This document shows, piece by piece, positions 12,662 to 23,800 of a DNA stretch of 64,000 bases (position 1 is the first letter of the stretch; each line of letters begins with the position of its first letter). The notes under the pieces were generated by a model. The model worked only from the letters and a program-made list of their open reading frames with translations, was not told where the DNA came from and did no database searches. The stretch comes from Enoplosus armatus (lineage: Eukaryota > Chordata > Actinopteri > Centrarchiformes > Enoplosidae), in contig NC_092184.1 of the NCBI RefSeq assembly GCF_043641665.1, forward strand, positions 67,001-131,000, in the 5' to 3' direction. Position numbers and translations under genes: made by a program.

Positions 12662-13030
12662 GAAAGAGAACATACAGTAAATAGAGATGTAATGTAATAG
12701 TATTGGTAGTGGCAATAATATTAATTAAAAAAATAATACTACTATTAATAATAAAACTTATAATAATAATTGTAGCAGTGGGTGTTGACCAGGAACATGG
12801 GGACAGTAGGTGGCTTGCAATTGTAAATCCAGCTACAGCTCCGGAGGCTGAAATACCTGCAGAAAGTACAGGAGAGAGAAGATGTCTAATTAGTAACAAG
12901 GGACAAGAATGCATACAGATGGAGAGGGAGAGGAGGAGAAAGGAGTTGAGTGCAACATGGGGAGTCTCCCAGCTCCAGTCTAGGCCCAGCATAACTAAGG
13001 GAGAGGGAGGTTATAAGCCTTACAACCTTC
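12617..13030 (-). mobile_element. L2 LINE 3'-region fragment (outer part, right)
   Basis: After a GA repeat (12633-12660) the text GATGGAGAGGGAGAGGAGGA, CAACATGGGGAGTCTCCCAG and TCTAGGCC..AGCATAACTA matches the L2 3' region at 49096-49170 and 53040-53122. With the piece at 9594-9770 it reconstitutes one L2 copy split by the LINE. Confidence 0.7.
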
Positions 13031-13035
13031 ATTAA

Positions 13036-14700
13036 GATAGAATTTATTGAAAAGCTGTTGTGTTAGACTGCATTAGTTGTAACTTGGCACACTTGATAAA
13101 TTGAGAACTAAAAGTATTTTATTGCATTTGAATAATCTGTCCTGTCAATGGCTAATGGCACTTTTTAGCCACAGGGTGCAGCCCAACGCTTTACACAATA
13201 GAATAAAAATATGGTTCTACAATTTTTCTATATGTTGTCTACTTCTGGGTCTATTCACATATGTACAATTTGTGAACTGCAGAACTGATCTGCTTTTGAT
13301 GGCAGCCCTGCATTTCAACCAAAATGGCAACTGGGAGGTTGCTTGAAGCAGTGATGGTGAGGTCTGTTATGAAGTTTTCTACCCAAGGTTCCCCCTCCAG
13401 CATATGCATCAGCCCTCATGGACTCATTGAGAGAGGGGTGCTCCAGGTCATCAAAGACTCAAGAGAGCAGTGCTGTCTTGTCCTCCACTGCACCTGTCCC
13501 CCTTTCCAGGTCCTGCCAGAAGATCACCAAGGATGTGGCAGTTTGGAACCAGCACAGATGTTTTGGTTCCCAGTTTTTAGGTTGAATTAATAAATAGTTT
13601 TGTCAACTTGGCAAGATAGTGCATTTTTGAATATTTTCACAATTTACTTATGTTATAAACATACAATCAATATCGAGGAGTCACATTTAACGGTCAAGGT
13701 GAACTGCTAGAACCTAAGCAATTAGCTTTATATCACAGTTCAGTAAGTGTATAGACTTATGGCTAGAGCATAGAGGATTTTTTTTTCATTTTTGATATGT
13801 GTGAGTTTAGGTCAATCTAAAGACTCATTCAATTGCGGCTGCATCTGGGTTATCTGTAGAGTCAAAATTTTGATAAAATGTTTTAAAACAATTGTTTATT
13901 TCTACTCCTTCTATTTGGGTTCAGCAAATCATTTATTAGTTAGATGAGAATACACATCACCTATGGCCACCATCACTATGAACGGGATGATTTCTGTTTC
14001 ACTTTATACAGTGAGACCAGGCATCACTCTTTGCCATATTCATGGAACCTCTAGCTATTGCAATTTCATTAATAAAAAAAGATCAAGGCTTGGTCCTCAT
14101 AGATGAAATTAAAAATAATAAAATGATAGATAGTAATGGCATAATAATGGAAAGAATTGTCACAATAACAAGAAAAACTATATTTCAAAAATGTGGCTTT
14201 CCTACCCACTGTGGATAAGCTGTCTCCTTGAGGGTCTGGGGGTTGTTCAGGCATAATTCTGCATTCTTCAAATATCTTTAGGTAGCAAATGAAATTCTTG
14301 GATAAACGCTATGTCCACATTCTTTCTATGGAGGCAGTATCCACCCCAGCCACAGCCTGTTCACCCTGCTGCCGTCCGGCAAATTTTATAGGGCTCCTAT
14401 TACCTGTTTTTACCTGTCTGATACAGTCTCAAGAACAAGTGAGAATTTGTACTGAAAAGCATTATGGGAAGTCTAACCTCAAAATAGGAGCAGCTTCACA
14501 CTGAAATCCATTCCAGTTTTTCCAAGTTGCCATTTATTTGAAACCTGTGTTGTTGCCTGCCTAGTGTTCATTCATCTGCTGTGCTGTTTAAAGGACCTGA
14601 GGCACCTGAAGCTGCATGAAAATAAGAGAGGAAGTAAAATAATTTGGCCTTTAAAATAAAATGTGTCTAAAAAGAATAGTGACGTATTTTATTTTGAAGC
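13036..14700. other. Intergenic, nothing recognised
   Basis: AT-rich sequence with no recognisable coding frame or repeat end. Confidence 0.45.
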
Positions 14701-14719
14701 TTTGACTGTGTTGTGGCTA

Positions 14720-14895
14720 ACCTGACACATCCGGTTGCCCGTTGAATTTAATTGCATATCTGTTGGTGTGTCGCTGGAGAGACAGTATCCCTCTGGTTGC
14801 CATTACAATGCTAAAATCCACCGTTCCCCTGCTCAGTTGTATTCCCTCTCGACAATTGAGCACCCGGTGGATTCAACGGTACCCCCTGCGCCTCT
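14720..14895 (+). promoter_or_regulatory. Candidate cuedc1 promoter / non-coding first exon
   Basis: A local rise in CpG (CCCGTTG, GTCGCTGG, CTCTCGACAA, CACCCGG, AACGGTACC, CTGCGCCTCT) ends at a strong donor GTAAGTGAG at 14896. The next good acceptor in sense orientation before the first coding exon is TCTTCTCTTGCAG at 20206-20218. This fits an untranslated first exon about 5.3 kb upstream of the start codon, but no transcript evidence is visible. Confidence 0.35.
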
Positions 14896-16989
14896 GTAAG
14901 TGAGTAACGCTGACATTGTTCTGGGTTTCTTTTGTCCAGCCCGAAGGATGCGTTTGACATTACACTGCTGGATTCGGTGGACATATTTAGCCTAAGTTAG
15001 CTTACCACTCCTGTTTGTAAACACCAACACAGTGATGATTTTTTTCAGTATTTTGCATTTCTGAAAATGAGCGCAATTCGTAACATTCGTGTCTTGAATT
15101 CGATGACATATTTGGAAAGACCTAATTTGGGTTGGCTAACGTTACTGCTAGGGAGAGTCACTGACCGAGGCCTTGTACATGACAATTCCCTGTCCGATGG
15201 ACCTTATGTGCGTGGTTGTGATTTACCGTAAACTAACATATCGCTGTTTACATTAGCTATTGTAGTATAAAGTCAACGTGGTGGTCTTTTTTTTAATTTT
15301 TTTTTTATTTATTTTTTTTAAATCGTTCAAGCGACCAATCATGGTATGTAGCTAGATCAACATGTGACAGTTGGCTATTACTTGAAGAGTACCGTTAGCC
15401 TGTTAGCAGCGACTCTTTGCCGATAAGCGCCCATGGATAGAGTAACTCTTCTATGTGACGTCAGTGTACGGTATGCCACAAAAATGTGTTTAATGTGGCC
15501 CTACTTATGTAACAAATACAGGTACGCGGTGAAACTTTAGTTATGCACTTTTATGACCCCTTTGTGGCCTACTTTTTAATTCAGCATACATCGGATACAC
15601 GAAAATCTACTTCGTCAGCTGTTCCTCTCAAAATACTCTCCACTTAAAATATACCGTGTGGGGCAGCGCAACAGAGATTTTAATTTACACAATGTGATTA
15701 ATCTCTTATACAAACTATGTGAAAGGTCCCTAGTATTTAAGTAGTATGTTACCCACACACGATTGCTAACGTGGACTAGATGATTTTGATTCTTTTTTTA
15801 TAATAGCAGTGGCCAACAGTTTCTGTCACACAGACAATATCTTAACTCTATGAGGCACCTTTTTTTGGTAACAGCCATCAAAGTATGGTAGATGACAAAT
15901 AAAAACACTTGAAATCCAGCCAAAATAGCTACAATGCCTGAACATGTCACAGAATTTGGTGTAACAGAAGTATCTATATACAGAGGAAAATATTGTATGA
16001 GAATCAAAAATTTAGCTGCCTCTTGTGTAAATGGCCTGTCATTTTGAAATAGATCACAGACCATCTGTAGGTTAACATGGACATGTGATGCTGATAGTTT
16101 TTAAGTCAATGGTGGAGATCAAACTGTGTGATGGGACATGCTCCCCCCCTGGCTGATACAGCCTATCATAACCACGTTTGTACATTTAACCGACAAAGCG
16201 AAGGAGAGATAACAGCTCCGTCACCGTCGCTTAGTACATCTATGTGTTTTGCTAACCCGGGTGTCAGAACCGTGTCAATTACTGGTGCAACCAAATAATT
16301 TTTCGCATTCACACACTCTAATTTTCACTGACATGTGATGCTTGGCCCTTTATTATCATTGAGTCTGAACACAGTGTAGAAACACAGGGTAGAAAAAAAC
16401 CTGAGAGCTAGCAGTAGCAACAGTCTGTCTGTCATCATCTAAAATGGATGAATTGAGAGTGTATTTGTACAGCATTTCATGTAGGTTTTCTTAGTCAAAG
16501 AAAAAAATGCCTGTGTGGCGCTAATGTTATTATAACATATATATCCTCAGATATATTTATCCTCGGTAATGGACATGATTGTTGCAAGTTTCCAGCAGCG
16601 TAGAGGCATGAGCAGGGTTTCGGCCTGTGTATTGCAAAGTGGCGGCCCACCAGGCCTAAATTGACCCTGTGCTGGACCTAAGTATTGGAGAATATTTTTT
16701 TAAAATGTATTTTTAAGATGTTTTTTTAAACTACAGTTACAGGGCCACCTCTGTTGGAAACGTAGATATAATGGTTGGAAAACTCATCAGCGACTTCTGT
16801 CGGTTAAAACGTGAACGCACCACAGCAAAGCAGTAGGTCTGAGATCAGTGTTCGTTTCCCTCGTTGTACGTAGAGTGGCGTTAAACACTTGACACGTACA
16901 ACTATCAGAAGCTAACTTTATCGAGCAACCGTAGCTAGCTTGTCAAACAGTCAGTAACACATACACTTCCTTTGAGACATTTAGGGATA

Positions 16990-17205
16990 ATGTCAAGGAG
17001 GAAAGGTAAAAGCCAAAAAACCTTAACAGTCTCTTCCTTATTGCCATCACCTCCAGTATTTGGCCATCTGAAAAAATTGTCTAACATTCCCGGCACCACA
17101 GAGTCAACAATGTTATCAAGCACCCTATACTCGGTAACGCCACTCGAACAAGAACAGTCAGATATCGATAACGTAAGCGCCACCTCAAGCAGAAGTAAAC
17201 ACTGA
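16990..17205 (+). CDS. Unrecognised 71-codon open frame
   Basis: ATG at 16990 opens a frame beginning MSRRKGKSQKTLTVSSLLPS and ending NVSATSSRSKH before TGA. It is basic at both ends and serine/threonine-rich, with no domain that I know. The upstream 120 bases are richer in CpG than the surroundings. It may be the 5' end of a mobile element ORF1 or chance. I give it little weight. Confidence 0.15.
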   Translation: MSRRKGKSQKTLTVSSLLPSPPVFGHLKKLSNIPGTTESTMLSSTLYSVTPLEQEQSDIDNVSATSSRSKH

Positions 17206-17757
17206 GTCACTAGAGACTGTATAGTTTAATGCAACACGGTAGCAATGCTAATTTACTTGCTTTCACTTACCCAGTCTTTTATTGACTCCAGTTAGTATTA
17301 ATTCCCAGACACTTAGGCCCAGAGGGGGGTCAACTTATGGCCGGGCCACACATCCTGCGTGAGCAGCGCGCGTGCGTTGTGGAACATTTTGCTTTTTATT
17401 TTGGCACCCATGTTAACAGGTTAGAGCAGCCATACAGCCTTCGTGAGCAGTGCGTCTCAGGTGCGGGCTGTAGCGTGTGTCACCTAGAGATTTGGAGGCT
17501 CACCTATTTTTTCCACGTGCCACATTGTGAAATATTTTATTATTGATGGCCAATAACAAATACAAAGTCAGACAAAGATAGGGCTGGCAACAGCAGCAAT
17601 GCTGCCGAGACGCAGCAGTTCAGCGAGGTGGCCGTCATGCACAGATAGAGGTAGGATGTGTGGCCCGACCGCCGGGCTTGCGATACATTAGCGGAGACGC
17701 TGAACTGTGTGCAACTATTTTTAATTTGTGTATCACACTCATTTAGTGTCTCTTGTT

Positions 17758-17762
<5 letters not shown>

Positions 17763-17820
<58 letters not shown>
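17763..17820. repeat. (CA)n microsatellite
   Basis: An uninterrupted CA dinucleotide run of 29 units. Confidence 0.98.
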
Positions 17821-17823
<3 letters not shown>

Positions 17824-18297
17824 CTTCAGTGTGGCACGAGGCAAGGCTATTAGGGCAGGCATCTTGTTTACATCAAAGCCAGACTCTGTGGATTGGTTGG
17901 GCCTGGCACTGCCATGAGGCACTGTGCAGTCGCCAACTACAATGAACCCCCAGTGAGGCAGGAAGTAAGGGGAGGTGAGGAAGAGAGAGGAAGGAATCGC
18001 AAATAGATTAAGAGAAAGCTTCCTTCTCCCTCCAGACCTATACATTTCTTGAATACCATATTTCTCCCTTGAACCTCTCGGTGTATATTTTATTTTATCT
18101 AAAGCCATTGGGATGTAGAAGGACTCTTGACAGAGTTTCAGTGTAATAGTCTGATACGTCTGGCTAGAGACGTGAATGCAATTATTTGTTTTTGTTTAGA
18201 GTTAAGAGCAAAAGTTCCAAAAATCAGTGGACATGGTTACAAGTTGAGGTTGAATACTGAGTGTTGTATTTTCCTACTACACTGAGAAAAAAAAAAA

Positions 18298-19370
18298 CCT
18301 TTCCAATAGTTATGTAGTGCTTAACATAGAAAAAAAAAAAAAAGCATATGACTTAGATTGCATTGTCATGAGATCTACTGCATCTGGATCAACATGTGGA
18401 TACATTCCAGAAAGCCTACATTTGGAAAAATGAGCCCTATGCAATACCTTAAGTTGTATGAGGCTGAGTCGAGCACAGGATGTGGAAGTATGCACTCTGT
18501 CTATAGCCACCTCCCACCACATGCTATTTAAATCCATCTCCACCTCCTGTTCCCATTTAGTTTTTGCTTTAATTGTACCACTATCTTTAAATGACATGAG
18601 GGAGTTATACATTTTAGAAATAAATGCTCTTCGCTGTAGATTCAAAGAAAGCAGATCGACCCTTGGTTGTTTTGATAGAAAGCTGGGAAAAATAGTAGAG
18701 GTACAGTGTCTCATTTGAAGGTATCTGAAAAGATGGGATGGAGGTAGTCCAAATGTGGATGATATATAAGAAAAATCTGCGAACATCCCCGCCACATACA
18801 AGTCTTGAAAAGTCTTAATACCTTTACTGTACCACCAGGAGAAAGCTGAATCTAAACATGAAGCGGGGAATAAATGATTATTACATATTGGAGCCAAGGT
18901 TGATTCAGATAAGAACTTAAAATAGTGCCTAAATTGCTGCCAGATTTTTAAAGTGGTAAGAACTACTGGGTTGTCTGTATAATGTTTGGTTTTGATAGGA
19001 GGAGTACAGCAGGGCAGAGAGGGAAAAAGAGGTACAAGAGAGTCCTTCCAATCTGCACCAGGGAGTGTTAGGGGACTCGAGCCAATAAACAGTCTTATGA
19101 ATGTGTGCAGCCCAATATTAGAAACGTAAAATAGGCAATGCTATACCACCGTCGAGTTTGCACCTCTGAAGTAGAGATTTAGAGATTCTAGGTACTTTCC
19201 CACCCCGTATAAAGGAGCTCATCATTTGGTCGAGCATTTAAAAAAAGTTTTGAGACAAAAATAAAGGGACAGTTTGAAATAAATAAAGACATTTAGGTAG
19301 AATATAAATTCTTACAGCATTTACCCTGCCAATCAATGAGAGTGGCAATACCAGTTCAATACCAGTTGAA
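18298..19370 (-). mobile_element. L1/Tx1-like LINE, ORF2 C-terminal relic
   Basis: The minus strand from about 18897 to 18360 stays open and shows the L1/Tx1 C-terminal signature WWEVAIDRVHTSTSCARLSL, then IQLKVLHRAHFSK and YPHVDPDA. Upstream text near 19100 resembles the preceding ORF2 segment with stops. There is no endonuclease or RT core, so it is a truncated relic. Confidence 0.75.
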
Positions 19371-19590
19371 CTAGTTTACGGTAGTTTGTAATCTTTACTC
19401 ACACACTGAGCTCATAAATTATTTTGCCAGTTTGCACAAATCTATTTTTAGGGTCAAATGTGAGTGAAATACTTGCACTGTAGAGCCCTGGTGGGACTAA
19501 TTGTGTCATTTTAATGTGCTGTTTGGTTGGCAAGTAAGCAATAGTTGGACAGACAACAATGGAAGAAGTGGTGCTGATATAATTTTTCAT

Positions 19591-19730
19591 GTTTATTCTG
19601 AATCCAGAGCACTGCTGGGCCAGTGTTGAAATCTGTCTCGTCAGAAGGGACTGAAGTAGTGTTTATTCTGAATCCAGAGCACTGCTGGGCCAGTGTTGAA
19701 ATCTGTCTCGACAGAAGGGACTGAAGTAGT
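19591..19730. repeat. 70-bp tandem duplication
   Basis: Two head-to-tail copies, 19591-19660 and 19661-19730, begin GTTTATTCTGAATCCAGAGC and differ at one base (CTCGTCAG versus CTCGACAG). The near identity implies a recent event. It lies in the presumed first intron of cuedc1. Confidence 0.97.
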
Positions 19731-20218
19731 TGTTCAAGCTCTGCCTACTTTCACACTTCCACACACCTGCATGCTTGCTGGATTGTCTGTTTTGAAGCTA
19801 TAGAAATTACAAAATTTGTTGGACACAGCCCATCTCAGTTCCGACATTGGAACGGTGTGGGGGGAGGGGATTTCAGACACTGTTAGACAACCCAACAAGT
19901 GCTTTGTTTGAAGCATACTAAACCCTTAACCCCTACCTCTCCCCAAATACTAATGAGGGTCTGGACATCTTTATTTGTCCAACAAGCATTCTCCATTGTT
20001 TCTTCCATTTTAAATGGATGTCTGTGCAGCTGGAGATTGCTTTGAATCCAGCATCTCGTAGCTATTAGTGGTACTAATCTAAAGTCCCGCCGCATTGGTT
20101 GAGCTACTGTAGAATGAAACTCAGCAGAGCTCTGGGTCCCAGTTGAGAAGCAATGATGTAATTTAATTGCAGAACTATATGTTTGCATTGCTTGCTCTAA
20201 CACATTCTTCTCTTGCAG

Positions 20219-20827
20219 ATTTTGACTCTACATCTACCTGGTAACAGGACCTTGGACTTATAATTTCTGTCACCACCTGACTATTCTAGTCCCTGCACGC
20301 CCTTTAATACAGTTAGGCATGCTGGATGCAGCTGATTAAGTAGCATTTGGGGAGTGGGAGTTGGGGAATCTAGTTTTTCCAAACTCCCATCAAACGACTG
20401 TCATGTTTGTCTTAGAATGAGAAACTGAGCTGGGAAAAAGTGGAAAACAAGTGAGACTGAAGGGGCGAAGTGCTTGTGTTGGTGACAGAAAAGAAGAACC
20501 TGAGGCAGCCAGGCCTTGAGGATGACTAGCCTGTTCAGGCGCAGCAGCAGCAATGGAGGCTCCAGAAACAGTGGTGGTGGGGATGGCAGTGGGCAGGGGC
20601 AGCTCAACAACAGCAGGCCCAACCGGCAGGTCAGACGCCTGGAGTTCAACCAGGCCATGGAGGACTTTAAGACCATGTTCCCCTCTATGGATTATGAGGT
20701 GATTGAGTGTGTGCTGCGCTCCAACAATGGAGCTGTGGATGCCACCATTGACCAGCTGCTCCAGATGAGCATTGATGGACAGGGCTCAGATGACAGCTCA
20801 GACTCAGATGACAGCATCCCACCTGAG
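20219..20827 (+). CDS. cuedc1: cuedc1 exon 2: 5' UTR plus first coding part
   Basis: The acceptor TTGCAG ends at 20218 and the donor GAG|GTCAGT at 20828. Coding begins at ATG 20522 ([13 protein letters not shown]...) and gives 102 codons in phase 0, including the whole CUE domain. The 5' UTR part has no in-frame upstream ATG immediately before the start. Confidence 0.93.
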
Positions 20828-23800
20828 GTCAGTGGAAAGGGTCCCACATCACTGGGGAATCTAATGTTCGTTTTTTAACGTCATGTTAATTGACTTTTGT
20901 CCAAACATCTAAATTCTAATATCTAGAAATTGGTATGGCTAGCTGATAAAATGATTTGCAAACTTTATCAGCCAGATCAGCCTCGGGAGTCAGGATGAAT
21001 TAGCTGACGTTATCCACTCAAGACAGTATTTTGCTATGTTACCTAGCTAGCAATTCATCCGTGTTAGCAAGCAAGCAATGTGGACTTTGTGTTTTAGTGG
21101 GTGCTGGTCATTTGTTGATGGTAGCAGACTAGCGAGCTGAACATGGAGCTGAATAGAGGTTAAGCACTCGGGAGCGAGCATAATGTCACATCCTTTGGAT
21201 TTCCTCGGAAAACTCATCCCAAATCCGTCACATAGAAATCAGTCAGGCTGCTATAGGCAACCGAAAAAGTCGGAGAGGGTCTCATTTTTAAGTGAAGTTA
21301 CACTGAAGTTCACACAAGAAAAAGCAATTTAATACATGTAAATTGTTGCATATTGTTACACATAGTACCTTTTAAAACATTTAATGAAACAAAGCTTGTG
21401 TTGCACTGTCTGTTTCTTTTCAGGTTCTGGAGCGAACACTGGAACCTGACAGTTCAGATGAGGAACCGCCTCCAGTCTACTCCCCGCCAACGTATGATAT
21501 GCACATTTATGACAGGAAATACCCAGAATCCCCACCAACACCCCCACCAAGGTAAGGAAGAGGGACTGGACTGTGAGCTGAGACCTTGATTATGCAATTA
21601 TCAAATCAAGAGCCACTTTAAGAGACAACTTTTTCTGTCCATTTGGATTTTTAATTCAACAGAGTCTGTGTGCCTCTGACTTTATTAAGTGGATGGAAGG
21701 TTTGTTGGTGGAAGAAGGTAATTTTGCCCTCCTCCCTCAAGGTGTAGTGTTTTACTTGATTCATCAAAAGAATAATTGAAAGATAAAAAAAAAAAGAACA
21801 TAATTCTTTGTTGAGCCTCTCCAGTGATCAGGATTGAGGGTGGAAAAACTACATAGCCAGACTGTTCACTGTTGTTTTGAATTTATTGAATTGTTTATAT
21901 TGAATTTATTGCATTTTATTGCATTGATGTTCGTGTAAATGTAGACAAAATGTTTGCAGACAAGTTATTCTTACCTGTAACAGTTGTGCTATAAATTCAC
22001 AAATCACAAGTACAAAGCATTGCGGTGTTTGAGCTAAATGCCAGCATGCCAACATGCTCACAATAGGCATTTTCGAACTGGAGGAACTTTTTCATAGTTC
22101 TTTGAACAGTTGGAGGACCCCGCCCCTTTTTATTGTGTAGAACTGGGAATGATCATAGTTGTTAGAGCACTGATTTGAGGGACTTTTTTAGCTCCTACTT
22201 CAGAGTAGGTACTCCCCCAGCACAAGAGAAACCTTGAGTGACCTAGACCAGATGTAAGCACCGATGCAGCATTGGCAACCGCCATCTTTGAACACCCATC
22301 TAACAGCTCATAACAGTAGCCTTAAAAAATTGATCAAAACACAGACTAATGGACCGACAGTGAAGTCCAGGCTTTACTGAGTGTACAGTGGCTTGCAAAA
22401 GTATTCAGCCCCCTTGAACTTTTCCACATTTTGTCACGTTACGACCACAAATCTAAATATATTTTATTGGAATTTTATGTGAAAGACCAACACAAAGTGG
22501 CACACAATTGTGAAGTAGAAAGAAAATTATATATGATTTAAAAAAAAAATTTACAAATAAAAAACTGAAAAGTACGGTGTGCAAAAGTATTCAGCCCCCT
22601 TTTCTCTGAGTGTAACCAATTGCCTTTAGAAGTTGCCTGATGATTGCTGAATGATCGAATGTTGACCTAATGACTAAATAGAGTCCACCTGTGTGTAATC
22701 TAATCTGAGTACAAATACAGCTGTTCTGTGACGGCCTCAGAGGTTTGTTAAGAGAATATTGGGGAGCAAACAGCATCATGATGTCCAAGGAACACACCAG
22801 ACAGGTCAGGGATAAAGTTGTGGAGAAGTTTAAAGCAGGGTTAGGCTATAAAAAGATTTCCCAAGCTTTGAACATCTCACGGAGCGCTGTTCAATCCATC
22901 ATCCGGAAATGGAAATTGTATGGCACAACTGCAAACCTACCAAGACACGGCCGTCCACCTAAACTTACAGGCCGAACAAGGAGAGCACTGATCAGAGATG
23001 CAGCCAAGAGGCCCATGGTGACTCTCGACGAACTGCAGAGATCCACAGCTCAGGTGGGGGAATCTGTCCACAGGACAACTATTAGTCATGCGCTGCACAA
23101 ATCTGGCCTTTATGGAAGAGTGGCAAGAAGAAAGCCACTGTTAAAAGAAAACCATAAGAAGTCCCGTTTGCAGTTTGCCAGAAGCCATATGGGAGACACA
23201 GCAAACATGTGGAAGAAGGTGCTCTGGTCAGATGAGACCAAAATTGAACCTTTTGGCCTAAATGCAAAACGCTATGTGTGGCGGAAAACTAACACTGCAC
23301 ATCACTCTAAACACACCATCCCCACTGTCAAACATGGTGGTGGCAGCATCATGCTCTGGGGGTGCTTCTCTTCAGCAGGGACAGGGAAGATGGTCAGAGT
23401 TGATGGGAAGATGGATGGAGCCAAATACAGGGCAATCTTGGAAGAAAACCTGTTGGAGTCTGCAAAAGACTTGAGACTGGGGCGGAGGTTCACCTTCCAG
23501 CAGGACAACGACCCTAAACATAAAGCCAGGGCTACAATGGAATGGTTTAAAACAAAACATATTCATGTGTTAGAATGGCCCAGTCAAAGTCCAGACCTAA
23601 ATCCAATCGAGAATCTGTGGCAAGATCTGAAAACTGCCGTTCACAAACGCTCTCCATCTAATCTGACTGAGCTTGAGCTGTTTTGCAAGGAAGAATGGGC
23701 AAAAATTTCAGTCTCTCGATGTGCAAAGCTGGTAGAGACATACCCCAAAAGACTTGCAGCTGTACTTGCAGCAAAAGGCGGTTCCACAAAGTATTGACTC

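Larger units (their letters stand above)
14896..20218 (+). other. Presumed first intron of cuedc1
   Basis: It holds poly-T runs, a CpG-rich patch near 16.2 and 16.9-17.7 kb, a CA microsatellite, an L1/Tx1 relic on the minus strand and a 70-bp tandem duplication, each listed separately. The remainder is unrecognised. Confidence 0.4.

Noticed and set aside
12582..12992. Minus-strand 136-codon frame with leucine/serine runs
   Set aside because: Translation of the L2 3' region and its GA repeat.
17540..18108. Frames encoding cysteine-valine or threonine-histidine runs
   Set aside because: Translation of the CA microsatellite; no gene.
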